Made by a program: the position numbers and the translations under genes
Notes under the pieces: generated by a model
What the model saw: only the letters and a program-made list of their open reading frames with translations
Databases searched by the model: none
What the model was told of the DNA's origin: nothing
Source: Rhizobiaceae bacterium
GTDB lineage: Bacteria; Pseudomonadota; Alphaproteobacteria; Rhizobiales; Rhizobiaceae
DNA: 44,065 nucleotides
Direction of reading: 5' to 3'
Assembly (NCBI GenBank): GCA_019635715.1
Contig: JAHBYY010000036.1
Span: 1-44,065, forward strand
In this document: positions 24,566 to 33,396 of the stretch, one piece after another
How positions within the stretch are numbered: the stretch's first letter is position 1
How the letters are laid out: each line of letters starts with the position of its first letter

Positions 24566-24753
24566 AGCTGATGTTCAGATTGACGCTGGACGGCATGATC
24601 CGTGCCCTGAGGCTGCGCGCCCATGCGCTGGCCGACCGTCTCGACGACGACGCGCCGCCGCGCTCGACAGAACCCGCCGGCGCGGCGTCGCGGCAGCGGC
24701 GGGGACGCTCGCCGCGCCGCAGGGAGGCAGACAATGACAGCCGCCGCGCTTGA
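24562..24753 (+). CDS. small basic protein between gp7 and gp8, unknown
   Basis: 63-residue, very basic protein (MKLMFRLTLDGMIRALRLRAHA, then an Arg/Pro/Ala-rich disordered tail). The GTG at 24562 overlaps the gp7 stop (GTGA). ATG 24571 is an alternative. The helical DGMIRALRLRAHALADRL segment looks genuinely coding. The 3' end overlaps the gp8 start by 20 bases. It is not part of the classical g1-g15 set. The function is unknown; it could bind nucleic acid because of its charge. Confidence 0.55.
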   Translation: MKLMFRLTLDGMIRALRLRAHALADRLDDDAPPRSTEPAGAASRQRRGRSPRRREADNDSRRA

Positions 24754-25144
24754 ACTGCAGAAGGCGATCTTCGGACTGCTTTCCAACGATGCGGCGCTCG
24801 GCGCCCTGCTGGGCGGCGGCAAGGTCTACGACCATGCGCCGGCCGACGTCGCATTCCCCTACATCACCTTCGGGCGCACCAGCCTGTTCGACTGGAGCAC
24901 CGACACCGACACCGGCTCCGAACAGCTATTCTCCATCCATGTCTGGTCGAAGCGCTCGGGCAAGCGCGAGACGCTCCGCATCATGGAGGCCGCGCGGGCT
25001 GCGCTCGACGGAGCCGGGCAGGCGCTGGAGGGATATCGGCTGGTGCTGCTGCGGCTCGAGGACGCCGATGCGCGCTACGACGAGGCGCAGGCCGTGCATC
25101 ACGGAACGTTGCGGCTGCGTGCGCTGATCGAACCGGCCGACTGA
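24734..25144 (+). CDS. GTA tail terminator, DUF3168 (gp8)
   Basis: 136-residue DUF3168 protein that caps the tail tube and joins it to the head. Markers are LELQKAIFGLLSNDAALGALL near the start (residues 6-26), GGKVYDHAPADVAFPYITFG, and the FSIHVWSKRSGKRET strand-helix unit. The ATG at 24734 is preceded by GGGAGG at correct spacing; the upstream frame is the shadow of the small basic gene. Confidence 0.93.
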   Translation: MTAAALELQKAIFGLLSNDAALGALLGGGKVYDHAPADVAFPYITFGRTSLFDWSTDTDTGSEQLFSIHVWSKRSGKRETLRIMEAARAALDGAGQALEGYRLVLLRLEDADARYDEAQAVHHGTLRLRALIEPAD

Positions 25145-25179
25145 GGCCGACGCAAACCACATCCACAGAGGAGGGCGGC

Positions 25180-25596
25180 ATGGCCGCACAGAAGGGCAGG
25201 GACCTGCTGCTCAAGATCGACACCAATGGGCTCGGCAGCTTCGCCACGGTGGCCGGGCTGCGAACCAAGCGCCTGGCCTTCAACAGCCAGGCGGTGGACA
25301 TCACCGACGCGGATTCGGCCGGGCGCTGGCGCGAGCTGCTGGCCGGCGCGGGCGTGCAGCGCGCCTCGCTGAGCGGGTCGGGCATCTTCAAGGATGCGGC
25401 GAGCGACGGTTCGATCCGCAGCCGCTTCTTCTCGGCCGAGATCGTCGACTGGCAGCTCGCCATCCCGGATTTCGGCACCGTCGAAGGGCCGTTCCAGATC
25501 ACCGCGCTGGAATATTCGGGAAACCACGACGGCGAGGTCACCTTCGAGATCGCCCTGGAATCGGCAGGCGCCGTCAGCTTCGCGGCGGCGTCATGA
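25180..25596 (+). CDS. GTA major tail tube protein, TP901-1 family (gp9)
   Basis: 138-residue tail tube subunit. It starts MAAQKGRDLLLKID and has the family pattern VAGLRTKRLAFNSQAVDIT, RWRELLAGAGVQRASLSGSG and a C-terminal beta-rich GEVTFEIALESAG. AGGAGGGCGG provides a strong ribosome-binding site, fitting a highly expressed structural protein. Its end overlaps the gp10 start (ATGA). Confidence 0.94.
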   Translation: MAAQKGRDLLLKIDTNGLGSFATVAGLRTKRLAFNSQAVDITDADSAGRWRELLAGAGVQRASLSGSGIFKDAASDGSIRSRFFSAEIVDWQLAIPDFGTVEGPFQITALEYSGNHDGEVTFEIALESAGAVSFAAAS

Positions 25597-25922
25597 CGGC
25601 GAACCGCAGACGCGGCGAGATCGAGGCCGAGCTCGACGGCCGAGCCTACCGGCTGTGCCTGACGCTGGGTGCGCTGGCGGAACTGGAGAGCGCCTACGGC
25701 GCCGAGGATCTGGCAGCGCTGGTCGACCGCTTCGCGACGGGCCGGCTCGCCGCGCACGACCTGGCGCGGATCATCGGCGCCGGATTGCGCGGCGCCGGCA
25801 ACGGCATCTCCGACGACCAGGTGCTGGCCGTGCAGGCATCGGGCGGCGCCGCCGGCTTCGCGGCGATCGCCGCCGACCTTCTGGCCGTCACCTTCGGCGC
25901 GCCCGACCCTCGGGCGCCGTAG
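25593..25922 (+). CDS. GTA gp10 family tail assembly protein
   Basis: 109-residue gene transfer agent family protein, the first of the pair of tail-assembly-chaperone-like genes before the tape measure gene. Markers are RGEIEAELDGRAYRLCLTLGALAELE (residues 7-32) and RIIGAGLRGAG. The ATG overlaps the gp9 stop. The next chaperone frame begins in the -1 register without its own upstream start codon, raising the possibility of a frameshifted extension. Confidence 0.88.
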   Translation: MTANRRRGEIEAELDGRAYRLCLTLGALAELESAYGAEDLAALVDRFATGRLAAHDLARIIGAGLRGAGNGISDDQVLAVQASGGAAGFAAIAADLLAVTFGAPDPRAP

Positions 25923-25957
25923 CAGGCAAGGGGCGCGAATTTCCCTGGGACGCCGTC

Positions 25958-26173
25958 ATGGCGCTCGGGTTCGGCCTGCTGCGGCTTCCGCCACGCGACT
26001 TCTGGTCGATGACGCCCCGTGAGATCGCCTCCGCCATGCCGGCCGCGCCGCCCCGCGAAGCACCCGGCCGCGACGATCTGGCGGCATTGATGACGGCATT
26101 TCCCGATAGCGGAGACGGAAGCGGATGGCAGAGGAAGCAAGGTTCCAGATCGTCGCGGACACCGAGCCGCTGA
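25958..26173 (+). CDS. phage tail assembly chaperone, rcc01693-like
   Basis: Short protein starting conservatively at ATG 25958 (MALGFGLLRLPPRDFWSMTPREI), about 71 aa. The rcc01693/tail-assembly-chaperone motif includes the preceding residues GREFPWDAV, which are open in the same frame but upstream of any ATG, GTG or TTG. The true N-terminus may therefore come from a rare start codon or from -1 frameshifting out of gp10, whose stop is at 25920-25922. No canonical slippery heptamer is visible. It overlaps the tape measure gene by 49 bases. Confidence 0.7.
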   Translation: MALGFGLLRLPPRDFWSMTPREIASAMPAAPPREAPGRDDLAALMTAFPDSGDGSGWQRKQGSRSSRTPSR

Positions 26174-26688
26174 AACGCTCGCTGGAGAATTTGCAGGACC
26201 TGTCGGAACGTTTCGGCAGCCAACTCACCTCGGCGCTTCGCGGCGCCGCGGTCGACGGGCGCGAACTGGACGCGGTGCTGCGGCGCGTTGCGCTCAATCT
26301 GGCGGACATGGCGCTGCAGCAGGGCTTGCAGCCGCTGCAGACCTTGGCCGGCGGTCTGTTCTCGCGGCTGTTCGGTGCGGTTGCCGGAGCGGTGCCCTTT
26401 GCCAGGGGCGGCGTGGTGCCGTTTGCCGGCGGCGGCGTCGTGTCGGCGCCGACCTATTTCCCGCTCGGCGGCGGGGCAGGGCTGATGGGCGAGGCCGGCG
26501 CCGAGGCGATCATGCCCCTGCGCCGCGCCCCGGACGGGCGGCTCGGCGTCGCGGCGGGCGGCGAAGCGGCGCCGGTCAACGTGGTTTTCAACGTCACGGC
26601 AACCGATGCGGCTTCGTTCCGCAAGTCGCAGGCGCAGGTGACCGGAATGCTGGCGCGCGCCGTGTCGCGCGGAACGAGGACGCTCTGA
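26125..26688 (+). CDS. GTA tail tape measure protein (gp11)
   Basis: 187-residue short tape measure protein, consistent with the short GTA tail. The N-terminal helix (EPLKRSLENLQDLSERFGS) is followed by LNLADMALQQGLQPL. A glycine-rich hydrophobic middle carries GGLFSRLFGAVAGAVPFARGG split over residues 74-94. The GLMGEAGAEAIMPLRR motif is the hallmark of phage tape measure C-termini. It overlaps the chaperone gene and is closely followed by gp12. Confidence 0.9.
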   Translation: MAEEARFQIVADTEPLKRSLENLQDLSERFGSQLTSALRGAAVDGRELDAVLRRVALNLADMALQQGLQPLQTLAGGLFSRLFGAVAGAVPFARGGVVPFAGGGVVSAPTYFPLGGGAGLMGEAGAEAIMPLRRAPDGRLGVAAGGEAAPVNVVFNVTATDAASFRKSQAQVTGMLARAVSRGTRTL

Positions 26689-26690
26689 CC

Positions 26691-27335
26691 ATGACGGATG
26701 CCTTCCATGACGTGCGGTTTCCCACCGCCGTGTCGTTCGGCGCGACCGGAGGGCCGGAGCGGCGCACCGAGATCGTCCGGCTGACCTCCGGCCGCGAGAA
26801 GCGCAACGCCCGCTTCGCGAATTCGCGACATCGCTACGATGCCGGCACCGGCCTGCGCTCGCTGACGGACCTCTACGACATCGTCGAGTTCTACGAGGCG
26901 CGGCAGGGCTCGCTGCACGCATTCCGGTTTCGCGACCCGTTCGACATGAAGTCCTGCCGGGCCGACCGGACGCCCGAAGCGACCGACCAGTTGCTCGGGG
27001 AGGGAGACGGCACGACGGCGCGCTTCGCGCTGGTCAAGCGCTATGGCGACGACGCGGGCGGCTACGCACGGCCGATCCGCAAGCCTGCTGTCGAGACGCT
27101 TACCGTCGCCGTCGACGGCGCCGTGCAGGAATCGCCGGGCAGTTTCGGCTTCGACGAAGCGACGGGCGAAATCGTCTTCGCCCCCGGATCGGTTCCCGCC
27201 CCCGGAACGGATGTCACCGCCGGCTACGAGTTCGACGTGCCCGTGCGCTTCGACGCCGACCGCATCGAGATCAGCGTCGGCGATTTCAAGGCTGGCCGCA
27301 TCCCGTCGATTCCGCTCGTGGAGGTGCTGCTGTGA
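26691..27335 (+). CDS. GTA distal tail protein, DUF2460 (gp12)
   Basis: 214-residue DUF2460 protein forming the ring at the tail tip. Markers are FHDVRFPTAVSFGATGGPER, RFANSRHRYDAGTGLRS, YEARQGSLHAFRFRDPFD and the C-terminal ISVGDFKAGRIPSIPLVEV. Its stop overlaps the start of gp13 (GTGA). It connects the tail tube to the hub proteins gp13 and gp15. Confidence 0.94.
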   Translation: MTDAFHDVRFPTAVSFGATGGPERRTEIVRLTSGREKRNARFANSRHRYDAGTGLRSLTDLYDIVEFYEARQGSLHAFRFRDPFDMKSCRADRTPEATDQLLGEGDGTTARFALVKRYGDDAGGYARPIRKPAVETLTVAVDGAVQESPGSFGFDEATGEIVFAPGSVPAPGTDVTAGYEFDVPVRFDADRIEISVGDFKAGRIPSIPLVEVLL

Positions 27336-28222
27336 GCGTGTATCCTGCTGATCTCGCGCTCCATCTCGACGGCGAGGTGACGACGGTCTGCCACTGCTGG
27401 AGACTGACGCGCAGCGACGGGACGGTGAGCGGCTTCACCGACCACGACCGGCCGCTGACCGTCGACGGCACGCTGTTCCAGCCGCGCACGGGGTTCAGCG
27501 CCAGCGAGGCGCGCGACACGCTCGGGCTTGCCATCGACACGGTGGACATCGAGGGCGCGCTGTCGTCGGCGGACATCGGCGAGGCCGACATCGCCGCCGG
27601 GCTCTACGACGACGCAACGGTCGAGACGCTGCTCGTCAACTGGCAGGACACGAGCATGGTCGCAAGCCTGCGCAGGGCGACGGTCGGCCGCATCACGCGG
27701 CGCGACGGCGCCTTCGTGGTCGAGCTCAAGAGCAGCATGCACCGTCTCGACCACATCAACGGCCGCACCGTCATGCGGCGCTGCGACGCCGTGCTGGGAG
27801 ACGGACGGTGCGGGTTCGATCTCGACCAGGACGGCTTCTCGGCGGAAGGGCTGGTCGTCTCGGCGGCTCTCCCGGAGCTGATCCGCGTCGACGGTCTGGC
27901 GGCGTTCGCCGCCGGATGGTTCTCCGGCGGCAGCATCGAATGGAGCTCGGGAGCGCCTGCGGGACGAAGGTCGCTGGTCGAGGGCCATGCCAAAGGCCCC
28001 GGCGGTGTGGATCTCTCGCTGCAGCCCGCGGACGGCCCGGCGCCGCAGCCCGGCGATGCCTTCACAGTGCGGGCGGGATGCGACAAGTCGTTCGCAACCT
28101 GCAAGGCAAAATTCGCCAATGCGTTGAACTTCCAGGGCTTCCCCCATCTGCCGGGCAATGATTCCGCCTATGGCTATGCCGTCGACGGCGGCGTGTTCGA
28201 CGGCGGGCCGCTGGTGCCATGA
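27332..28222 (+). CDS. GTA hub protein, DUF2163 (gp13)
   Basis: 296-residue DUF2163/BR0599-type protein. The GTG start overlaps the gp12 stop. Markers are HLDGEVTTVCHCWRLTRSDG, FTDHDRPLTVDG and MRRCDAVLGDGRCGFDL. The C-terminal Cys-containing motif is GCDKSFATCKAKFANALNFQ with FPHLPGND. In RcGTA this protein binds an iron-sulfur cluster at the tail baseplate; the conserved Cys (CDAVLGDGRC, GCDKSFATC) are present here, so the same may hold. Confidence 0.94.
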   Translation: MSVYPADLALHLDGEVTTVCHCWRLTRSDGTVSGFTDHDRPLTVDGTLFQPRTGFSASEARDTLGLAIDTVDIEGALSSADIGEADIAAGLYDDATVETLLVNWQDTSMVASLRRATVGRITRRDGAFVVELKSSMHRLDHINGRTVMRRCDAVLGDGRCGFDLDQDGFSAEGLVVSAALPELIRVDGLAAFAAGWFSGGSIEWSSGAPAGRRSLVEGHAKGPGGVDLSLQPADGPAPQPGDAFTVRAGCDKSFATCKAKFANALNFQGFPHLPGNDSAYGYAVDGGVFDGGPLVP

Positions 28223-28677
28223 GCAATACGAAGGAAGATGATCTGCGCGCCCGCATCGTCGCGGCGGCCCTGAGCTGGGTGGGGACGCCCTACCGGCATC
28301 AGGGACGGCGCAAGGGCGTCGGCTGCGACTGCCTCGGCCTGGTGCTCGGCGTCTGGCGCGACGTCTACGGCAGTCCCGCGCCGGCGCCGCTGCCCTATGC
28401 AAGCGACTGGTCTCTGCAAACGGGACGGGACGCGCTGCTCGACGCGGCACGCCGGCACTGCCGCGAGACGCCGGTCGACGCGGCGCTGGCGGGCGACCTC
28501 ATCCTGTTCCGCTGGCGGCGCGACGTCGCGGCGAGCCATGCGGCGATCCTGATCGACGGCGATGGCGGCTTCGTCCATGCCTGCGAGGGCAATTCGGTGG
28601 TCGTCACGCGGATGGTGCCGCAGTGGCGCCGGCGGCTGGCCGGCGCGTTCGCTTTTCCGAGCACATTTTCCGGCTGA
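28219..28677 (+). CDS. GTA cell-wall peptidase, NlpC/P60 (gp14)
   Basis: 152-residue tail-tip endopeptidase that cuts recipient peptidoglycan. The catalytic Cys is residue 38 in GCDCLGLVLG, and the catalytic His is residue 107 in ASHAAIL. The N-terminal ALSWVGTPYRHQGR is typical of the phage NlpC/P60 family. Its ATG overlaps the gp13 stop (ATGA). It lies next to gp15 and acts at the baseplate during DNA delivery. Confidence 0.94.
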   Translation: MSNTKEDDLRARIVAAALSWVGTPYRHQGRRKGVGCDCLGLVLGVWRDVYGSPAPAPLPYASDWSLQTGRDALLDAARRHCRETPVDAALAGDLILFRWRRDVAASHAAILIDGDGGFVHACEGNSVVVTRMVPQWRRRLAGAFAFPSTFSG

Positions 28678-28695
28678 ACGGACGGATCCGAGACG

Positions 28696-31600
28696 ATGGC
28701 GACACTTCTCCTTCAGGCGGCGGGCGCGCTGCTCGGCGGCATGTTCGGTCCGGTCGGCGGCGCGATCGGCTCGGCGGCCGGCGCCTTCGCCGGCTATGCC
28801 ATCGACAAGGCGCTGATCGACGGGACGCGGCGCATCGAAGGACCGAGGCTGAGCACGGCGCGCGCCTTTTCCGGCGAGGAGGGCGCGTCGATCCCGCGGC
28901 TCTACGGCACGGCGCGGCTCGGCGGCATCATGATCTGGGCGACGCGCTTCGAGGAGCAGCGGACAACGCGCCGGCTGGGCGCCAAGGGCGGCCCGAAGGT
29001 CACCGATTACAATTACTTCGCCAATGTCGCCTTCGCGCTGTGCGAGGGCGAGATCGCCGGCATCAGGCGGGTGTGGGCGGACGGCAAGGAACTCGACCTG
29101 ACGACGATCGAGCTCAGGGTCCACGCCGGCGGACCGGACCAGCCGGCCGATCCGCTGATCGCCGCCAAGCAGGGCGGCGGCAACACGCCGGCCTATCGCG
29201 GCATCGCCTACATCGTGCTCGACCGCTTCCCGCTGGCCGACTACGGCAATCGCATCCCGCAGATCCAGGTCGAGGTGCTGCGGCCCGTCGGCGGGCTGCG
29301 CAAGGCGATCCGCGCGGTCTGCATGATCCCGGGCTCGACGGAATACGGCCTCGATCCGGCGGAGGTGACCAAGACGCTCCGCCCGGGCGAGACGGTGAGC
29401 CAGAACCGGCATGTTCTGCACGGGCCGACGGACCTCATCGCGTCGCTGGACGAGTTGCAGATGCTCTGCCCCAACCTCGAACATGTCGGACTGGTCGTGT
29501 CCTGGTTCGGCGACGACCTGCGCGCCGAGCATTGCAGGGTCCGGCCGGCGGTCACCGACGCGACGTTCAACGGCTTCTCGACGCCCTGGGCCGTCTGCGG
29601 CGTGGCGCGGGCCGACGCACCGGTCGTCTCGATGCATGGCGGCGGTTCGGCCTATGGCGGCACGCCCTCCGACCGATCGGTGATCGGCGCCATAGCGGAA
29701 ATCAGGTCGCGGGGGCTCAAGGTGACGCTCTATCCCTTCCTGATGATGGATATCGGACAGGGCAACGGCCTTCCGGATCCCTACGGCGGGGAGGCGCAGG
29801 CCGCCTATCCCTGGCGCGGCCGGATCACCTCGCATCCCGCGCCGGGTCTGCCCGGGAGCCCCGACAAGACGGCGGCGGCGAGAGATGTCGTAGGGGCGTT
29901 CTGCGGCACGGCGGAGCCGGGCGATTTTCTCCATGCCGGCGGCGCGATGTCGTTCACCGGTTCGCAGGACGACTGGGGCTATCGCCGGCTCATCCTTCAC
30001 TATGCCAAGCTGGCGGAAGCGGCCGGCGGCGTCGACAGCTTCATCATCGGCTCGGAATTGCGCGGTCTCACGACGCTGAGGGACGAGACCAACGCGTTTC
30101 CCTTCGTCGACGCGCTGTGCGACCTCGCCGACTTGGTCAAGGACGTGCTCGGCGAGGCCACGGCGGTGACTTACGGGGCCGACTGGTCGGAATATTTCGG
30201 CCACCAGCCGCCGGACGGCTCGGGCGACGTCTTCTTCCATCTCGACAGGCTCTGGGCGCGGCCGTCGATCGCCGCCGTCGGCATCGACAACTACATGCCG
30301 CTCTCCGACTGGCGCGACGGCGACTATCGAGACGGCAATCCGGACGGCGCCGACGGCCCCTGCGATCCGATCGCCTTGCGCGCGGCGATCGACGGCGGCG
30401 AGGGTTTCGACTGGTACTATGCTTCTCCTGCCGACCGGGAGGGACGCGAACGCACGGCCATCGCCGACGCCGCCTACGGCAAGCCCTGGGTCTATCGGTA
30501 CAAGGATCTCGTCGGCTGGTGGTCGAACCCGCACCACAACCGCATCGGCGGCGTCGAGCAACCGACGCCGACCGAATGGGCGCCGCGCGCCAAGCCGATC
30601 TGGCTGACCGAACTCGGATGCCCGGCCATCGACAAGGGCGCCAACCAGCCCAACGTCTTCGTCGACCCGAAATCGAGCGAGAGCTCCACACCGCATTTCT
30701 CGAACAACGGCCGCGACGACCTGGTCGCGAAGCGCTTCCTCGCCGCCCATGAGGCTCACTGGAACCCGTCGAGCCTCGACTTCGACACAACCCGCAATCC
30801 GCTCTCGCCGGTCTACGGCGACCGGATGCTCGACCACGGACGGATCTATGCCTGGTGCTGGGATGCCCGGCCGTTTCCGGCCTTCCCGCTGCGAAGCGAT
30901 GTCTGGGCGGATGGAGCGAACTGGCCGTTCGGGCACTGGCTGAACGGCCGTATCGAAAGCGTCGAACTGGCGGACCTGATCGACGCGATCCTCGCCGATC
31001 ACGGCCTTCCGCCGGCCGATGTCGCGCAGGCCGACGGTATCGTCCAGGGCTATGTCGTCGACGATCCGGGGTCGGCCCGGTCGGCGCTGGAGCCGCTCGT
31101 CGACCTTTTCGGGCTGGCGGCGATCGAGCGGCCGGCGGGCCTGGTGTTCCGCTCGGCGCGTGCGGGCACCTTTGCGCCCGTCGCGGTCGACGAAATGGTC
31201 GTCGAGGAGGACGGCGCGGTCGTCGAGAAGGTTCGGGAGCCGGACCACGACCTGCCGGCCGAGGCGGTGCTCGCCTTCCGCGACCATCTGGCCGGCTTCC
31301 AGTCGGTCGCGGTCCGCGCGGTGCGGGACGGCGTGGCGGGAAAGCGCCAGCATCGGGCGCAGTTTCCGGGCGTGCTCGAACGTGATCATGGCCAGGGCCT
31401 GGTCGCGGAGTGGCTGCGGCGGGCCTGGACCGACAGGGAGGCCGTCAGCTTTGCGGTCGCAAGTCACCGCGACGGGATCGAGGCGGGCTGCGTCGTGACG
31501 TTGCCGCAGGACGGCAGCGCGCACCATCTGGTCACCGAGGTCGAGGACGGCCTGGTCAGGCGCGTCAGGGCACGCCGCATCGACCGCGCCGCGCCCGCCG

Positions 31601-32592
31601 CCTGGGCCGGCGCTCCGCGCGATCGGCCCGGCCTCGTGCCGGCCGCCAGCGGCAGGCCGCATGTCCTGCTGCTCGACCTGCCGTCGCCCGCCGCCTCGGC
31701 GGCTCCGCAGGACCAGTTCCGGGCCGCGGCCTGGCAAAAACCCTGGAAGAGCCTTGCGGTGCTGGCCTCGCCGGAGGAGGTGGGATTTTCGCTGCGCAGC
31801 GTCATCGAAAGCCCCGCCGACCTCGGCGTGCTTGCCGAAGCGCTGCCGCGGGGCGGCATCAGCGGGCGCATCGATCGATCGGCATCGCTGCTGGTGGACC
31901 TCTACGATGCCGAAGCGTCGAGCATCTCGCGGCTGCAACTCCTCAACGGCGGCAACGTCGCTGCCGTCCGCGCGCAGACCGGCGTCTGGGAAATCGTCCA
32001 GTTCGAGACCGCCGAGGAGGTGGCGCCGTCGCTCTGGCGGCTTGCCGGGCTGCTGCGCGGGCAACTCGGCACCGACGACGCGATGCGCGCCGGAGCCGCG
32101 GTCGGAGCCGACCTGGTGATCCTGAACGGGCGTGTCGTGCCATGCGGGCTGGCCGCCGCGGAGATCGGCCTGGAGCTGAACTGGAAGGTCGGCCGCAGCG
32201 GGTCGATTCCGGTTGACGCGACCTTCGCCGCCGCCAGCGCGTCCGGCGGGCTGCGGTGTCAGTTGCCGCTGTCGCCGGTCCACCTGCGGGCGAAACGGTC
32301 GGCGGGCGATGTCGCGATCAGTTGGGTGCGGCGCAGCCGTGTCGACGCCGATTCCTGGGAACCTGCCGAGATTGCCCTCGCCGAGGCGGTCGAGCGGTAT
32401 CGCATCGAGATCGCCGCCCCTGGCGGGCCCGCGCTGCGGACCCAGACCGTCGACGAGCCGAGCTTTCTCTATGCGGCGACCTCGATCGCTGCGGACTTCG
32501 CGGCGCCTCCGGCCGAGATCGAGGTGAGCGTGCGCCAGTTCAGCCAGGTGGCCGGCTGGGGCGTGCCGGGCTCGGCCGTCCTCTCCCTTTGA
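28696..32592 (+). CDS. GTA TIM-barrel/megatron tail-tip protein (gp15)
   Basis: 1298-residue baseplate protein, the largest GTA component. The N-terminus is glycine-rich and hydrophobic (AAGALLGGMFGPVGGAIGSA). A GTA_TIM glycoside-hydrolase-like domain follows at about residues 430-740 (IGSELRGLTTLRD; TYGADWSEYFGH; PIWLTELGCPAIDKG; YAWCWDARPFPAFP). A phage host-specificity-type central region and C-terminal beta domains come next (FEGVLERDHGQ-like PGVLERDHGQGL; VSVRQFSQVAGWG). It recognises the recipient surface and forms the delivery channel. The size matches the family. Confidence 0.94.
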   Translation: MATLLLQAAGALLGGMFGPVGGAIGSAAGAFAGYAIDKALIDGTRRIEGPRLSTARAFSGEEGASIPRLYGTARLGGIMIWATRFEEQRTTRRLGAKGGPKVTDYNYFANVAFALCEGEIAGIRRVWADGKELDLTTIELRVHAGGPDQPADPLIAAKQGGGNTPAYRGIAYIVLDRFPLADYGNRIPQIQVEVLRPVGGLRKAIRAVCMIPGSTEYGLDPAEVTKTLRPGETVSQNRHVLHGPTDLIASLDELQMLCPNLEHVGLVVSWFGDDLRAEHCRVRPAVTDATFNGFSTPWAVCGVARADAPVVSMHGGGSAYGGTPSDRSVIGAIAEIRSRGLKVTLYPFLMMDIGQGNGLPDPYGGEAQAAYPWRGRITSHPAPGLPGSPDKTAAARDVVGAFCGTAEPGDFLHAGGAMSFTGSQDDWGYRRLILHYAKLAEAAGGVDSFIIGSELRGLTTLRDETNAFPFVDALCDLADLVKDVLGEATAVTYGADWSEYFGHQPPDGSGDVFFHLDRLWARPSIAAVGIDNYMPLSDWRDGDYRDGNPDGADGPCDPIALRAAIDGGEGFDWYYASPADREGRERTAIADAAYGKPWVYRYKDLVGWWSNPHHNRIGGVEQPTPTEWAPRAKPIWLTELGCPAIDKGANQPNVFVDPKSSESSTPHFSNNGRDDLVAKRFLAAHEAHWNPSSLDFDTTRNPLSPVYGDRMLDHGRIYAWCWDARPFPAFPLRSDVWADGANWPFGHWLNGRIESVELADLIDAILADHGLPPADVAQADGIVQGYVVDDPGSARSALEPLVDLFGLAAIERPAGLVFRSARAGTFAPVAVDEMVVEEDGAVVEKVREPDHDLPAEAVLAFRDHLAGFQSVAVRAVRDGVAGKRQHRAQFPGVLERDHGQGLVAEWLRRAWTDREAVSFAVASHRDGIEAGCVVTLPQDGSAHHLVTEVEDGLVRRVRARRIDRAAPAAWAGAPRDRPGLVPAASGRPHVLLLDLPSPAASAAPQDQFRAAAWQKPWKSLAVLASPEEVGFSLRSVIESPADLGVLAEALPRGGISGRIDRSASLLVDLYDAEASSISRLQLLNGGNVAAVRAQTGVWEIVQFETAEEVAPSLWRLAGLLRGQLGTDDAMRAGAAVGADLVILNGRVVPCGLAAAEIGLELNWKVGRSGSIPVDATFAAASASGGLRCQLPLSPVHLRAKRSAGDVAISWVRRSRVDADSWEPAEIALAEAVERYRIEIAAPGGPALRTQTVDEPSFLYAATSIAADFAAPPAEIEVSVRQFSQVAGWGVPGSAVLSL

Positions 32593-32612
32593 TTTGACCA
32601 ATGGAGACTGCC

Positions 32613-32819
32613 ATGATCGAGACCAAACCCTGGTATCTGTCGAGAACCGTCTGGGCATCGCTCGTCGCGATCGTCGCGGCGGGGCTCGGCATGGTCGGCG
32701 CCCCGGCGGACGCGGTCGCCGATCCGGCCCTGGTGGACGCGATCCTCAAGGTGGTCGCGGCGATCGCCGGCGTCGTTTCGCTGGTGGGCAGGTTGAAGGC
32801 GACATCGCGGATCAAATAG
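32613..32819 (+). CDS. small phage-like membrane protein, possible holin
   Basis: 68-residue protein starting MIETKPWYLSRTVWASL. A first membrane segment (VWASLVAIVAAGLGMVG) is followed by a short acidic loop and a second hydrophobic helix (AILKVVAAIAGVVSLVG) with a basic tail. ATG 32613 is preferred over 32601 because GGAG lies at the right distance. It is the last gene of the GTA operon, 20 bases after gp15. Two-helix proteins here are often holin-like, which would release particles by lysis. That role is inference, because no endolysin gene is adjacent. Confidence 0.7.
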   Translation: MIETKPWYLSRTVWASLVAIVAAGLGMVGAPADAVADPALVDAILKVVAAIAGVVSLVGRLKATSRIK

Positions 32820-32965
32820 CGTTAACGAGGCAAATTGGGCGAGCTGCGAAAAATTCATGAAGCGTGAACTCGTCTGTCTTAATTTCGTCAGAGGAAATCT
32901 CTATGTCCCCGTTTGTGGTTGACGACGCGCAGGCAAATTCGCATGGTCGTGGCAGGTGCGGTTGC

Positions 32966-33007
32966 TCCGGGGAACGATTGCGCATTTCCGGGGAACGGTT
33001 GCGCATT
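32966..33007 (+). repeat. two 21-bp tandem copies
   Basis: TCCGGGGAACGATTGCGCATT is repeated as a second copy with a single A-to-G change. It lies in the non-coding stretch between the GTA operon and the low-GC islet and may mark an insertion boundary. Confidence 0.85.
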
Positions 33008-33042
33008 CTGGCCGTTGTCGCCCTTCAAGCTATGGATAGCTA

Positions 33043-33396
33043 ATGACCGCTGTGAAGAACATGGCCAGTGATCAAAGGCAACGTCGCGTGTTTTGGCAAA
33101 GCCTCCTTGAGGGGCTCGGTGGGCCGATGCTGATGTCGGCTGGTCCTTCCGAGGTGTTGGAACTGCGCGTCAGCGGAGTTCCGCGTCGACCAATCGTTCG
33201 TCGCGGCTTAGAGGATGCATTCAAAGTTGTTGGGCTCGGATTGAGGACGCAAACTGACCGGCTTATGAAAGCCGAGAGACTTGTCGCGGTTGTGGAATCG
33301 AAAAAGTACCTTGATAGTAGCGGAAAACTTCGTGACCTCCGCACTGAAAAGGTCAAACGTCTCCATGAGCAAGTCGCCCGCGACACATCAAAGTGA
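33043..33396 (+). CDS. hypothetical protein of low-GC islet, 117 aa
   Basis: Unrecognised. It starts MTAVKNMASDQRQRRVFWQSL; ATG 33061 (MASDQR) is an alternative. It has no membrane segment and is basic with a charged C-terminal helix (KLRDLRTEKVKRLHEQVARD). Base composition is clearly lower in GC than the GTA genes upstream. It overlaps the next gene by 32 bases, so the two form one unit. The islet sits between the GTA operon and feuN. Confidence 0.6.
   Translation: MTAVKNMASDQRQRRVFWQSLLEGLGGPMLMSAGPSEVLELRVSGVPRRPIVRRGLEDAFKVVGLGLRTQTDRLMKAERLVAVVESKKYLDSSGKLRDLRTEKVKRLHEQVARDTSK

Noticed and set aside
28174-32658. 1494-codon frame on the - strand opposite gp15
   Set aside because: Shadow of the megatron protein gene in high-GC DNA; no recognisable motif and it spans neighbouring genes.
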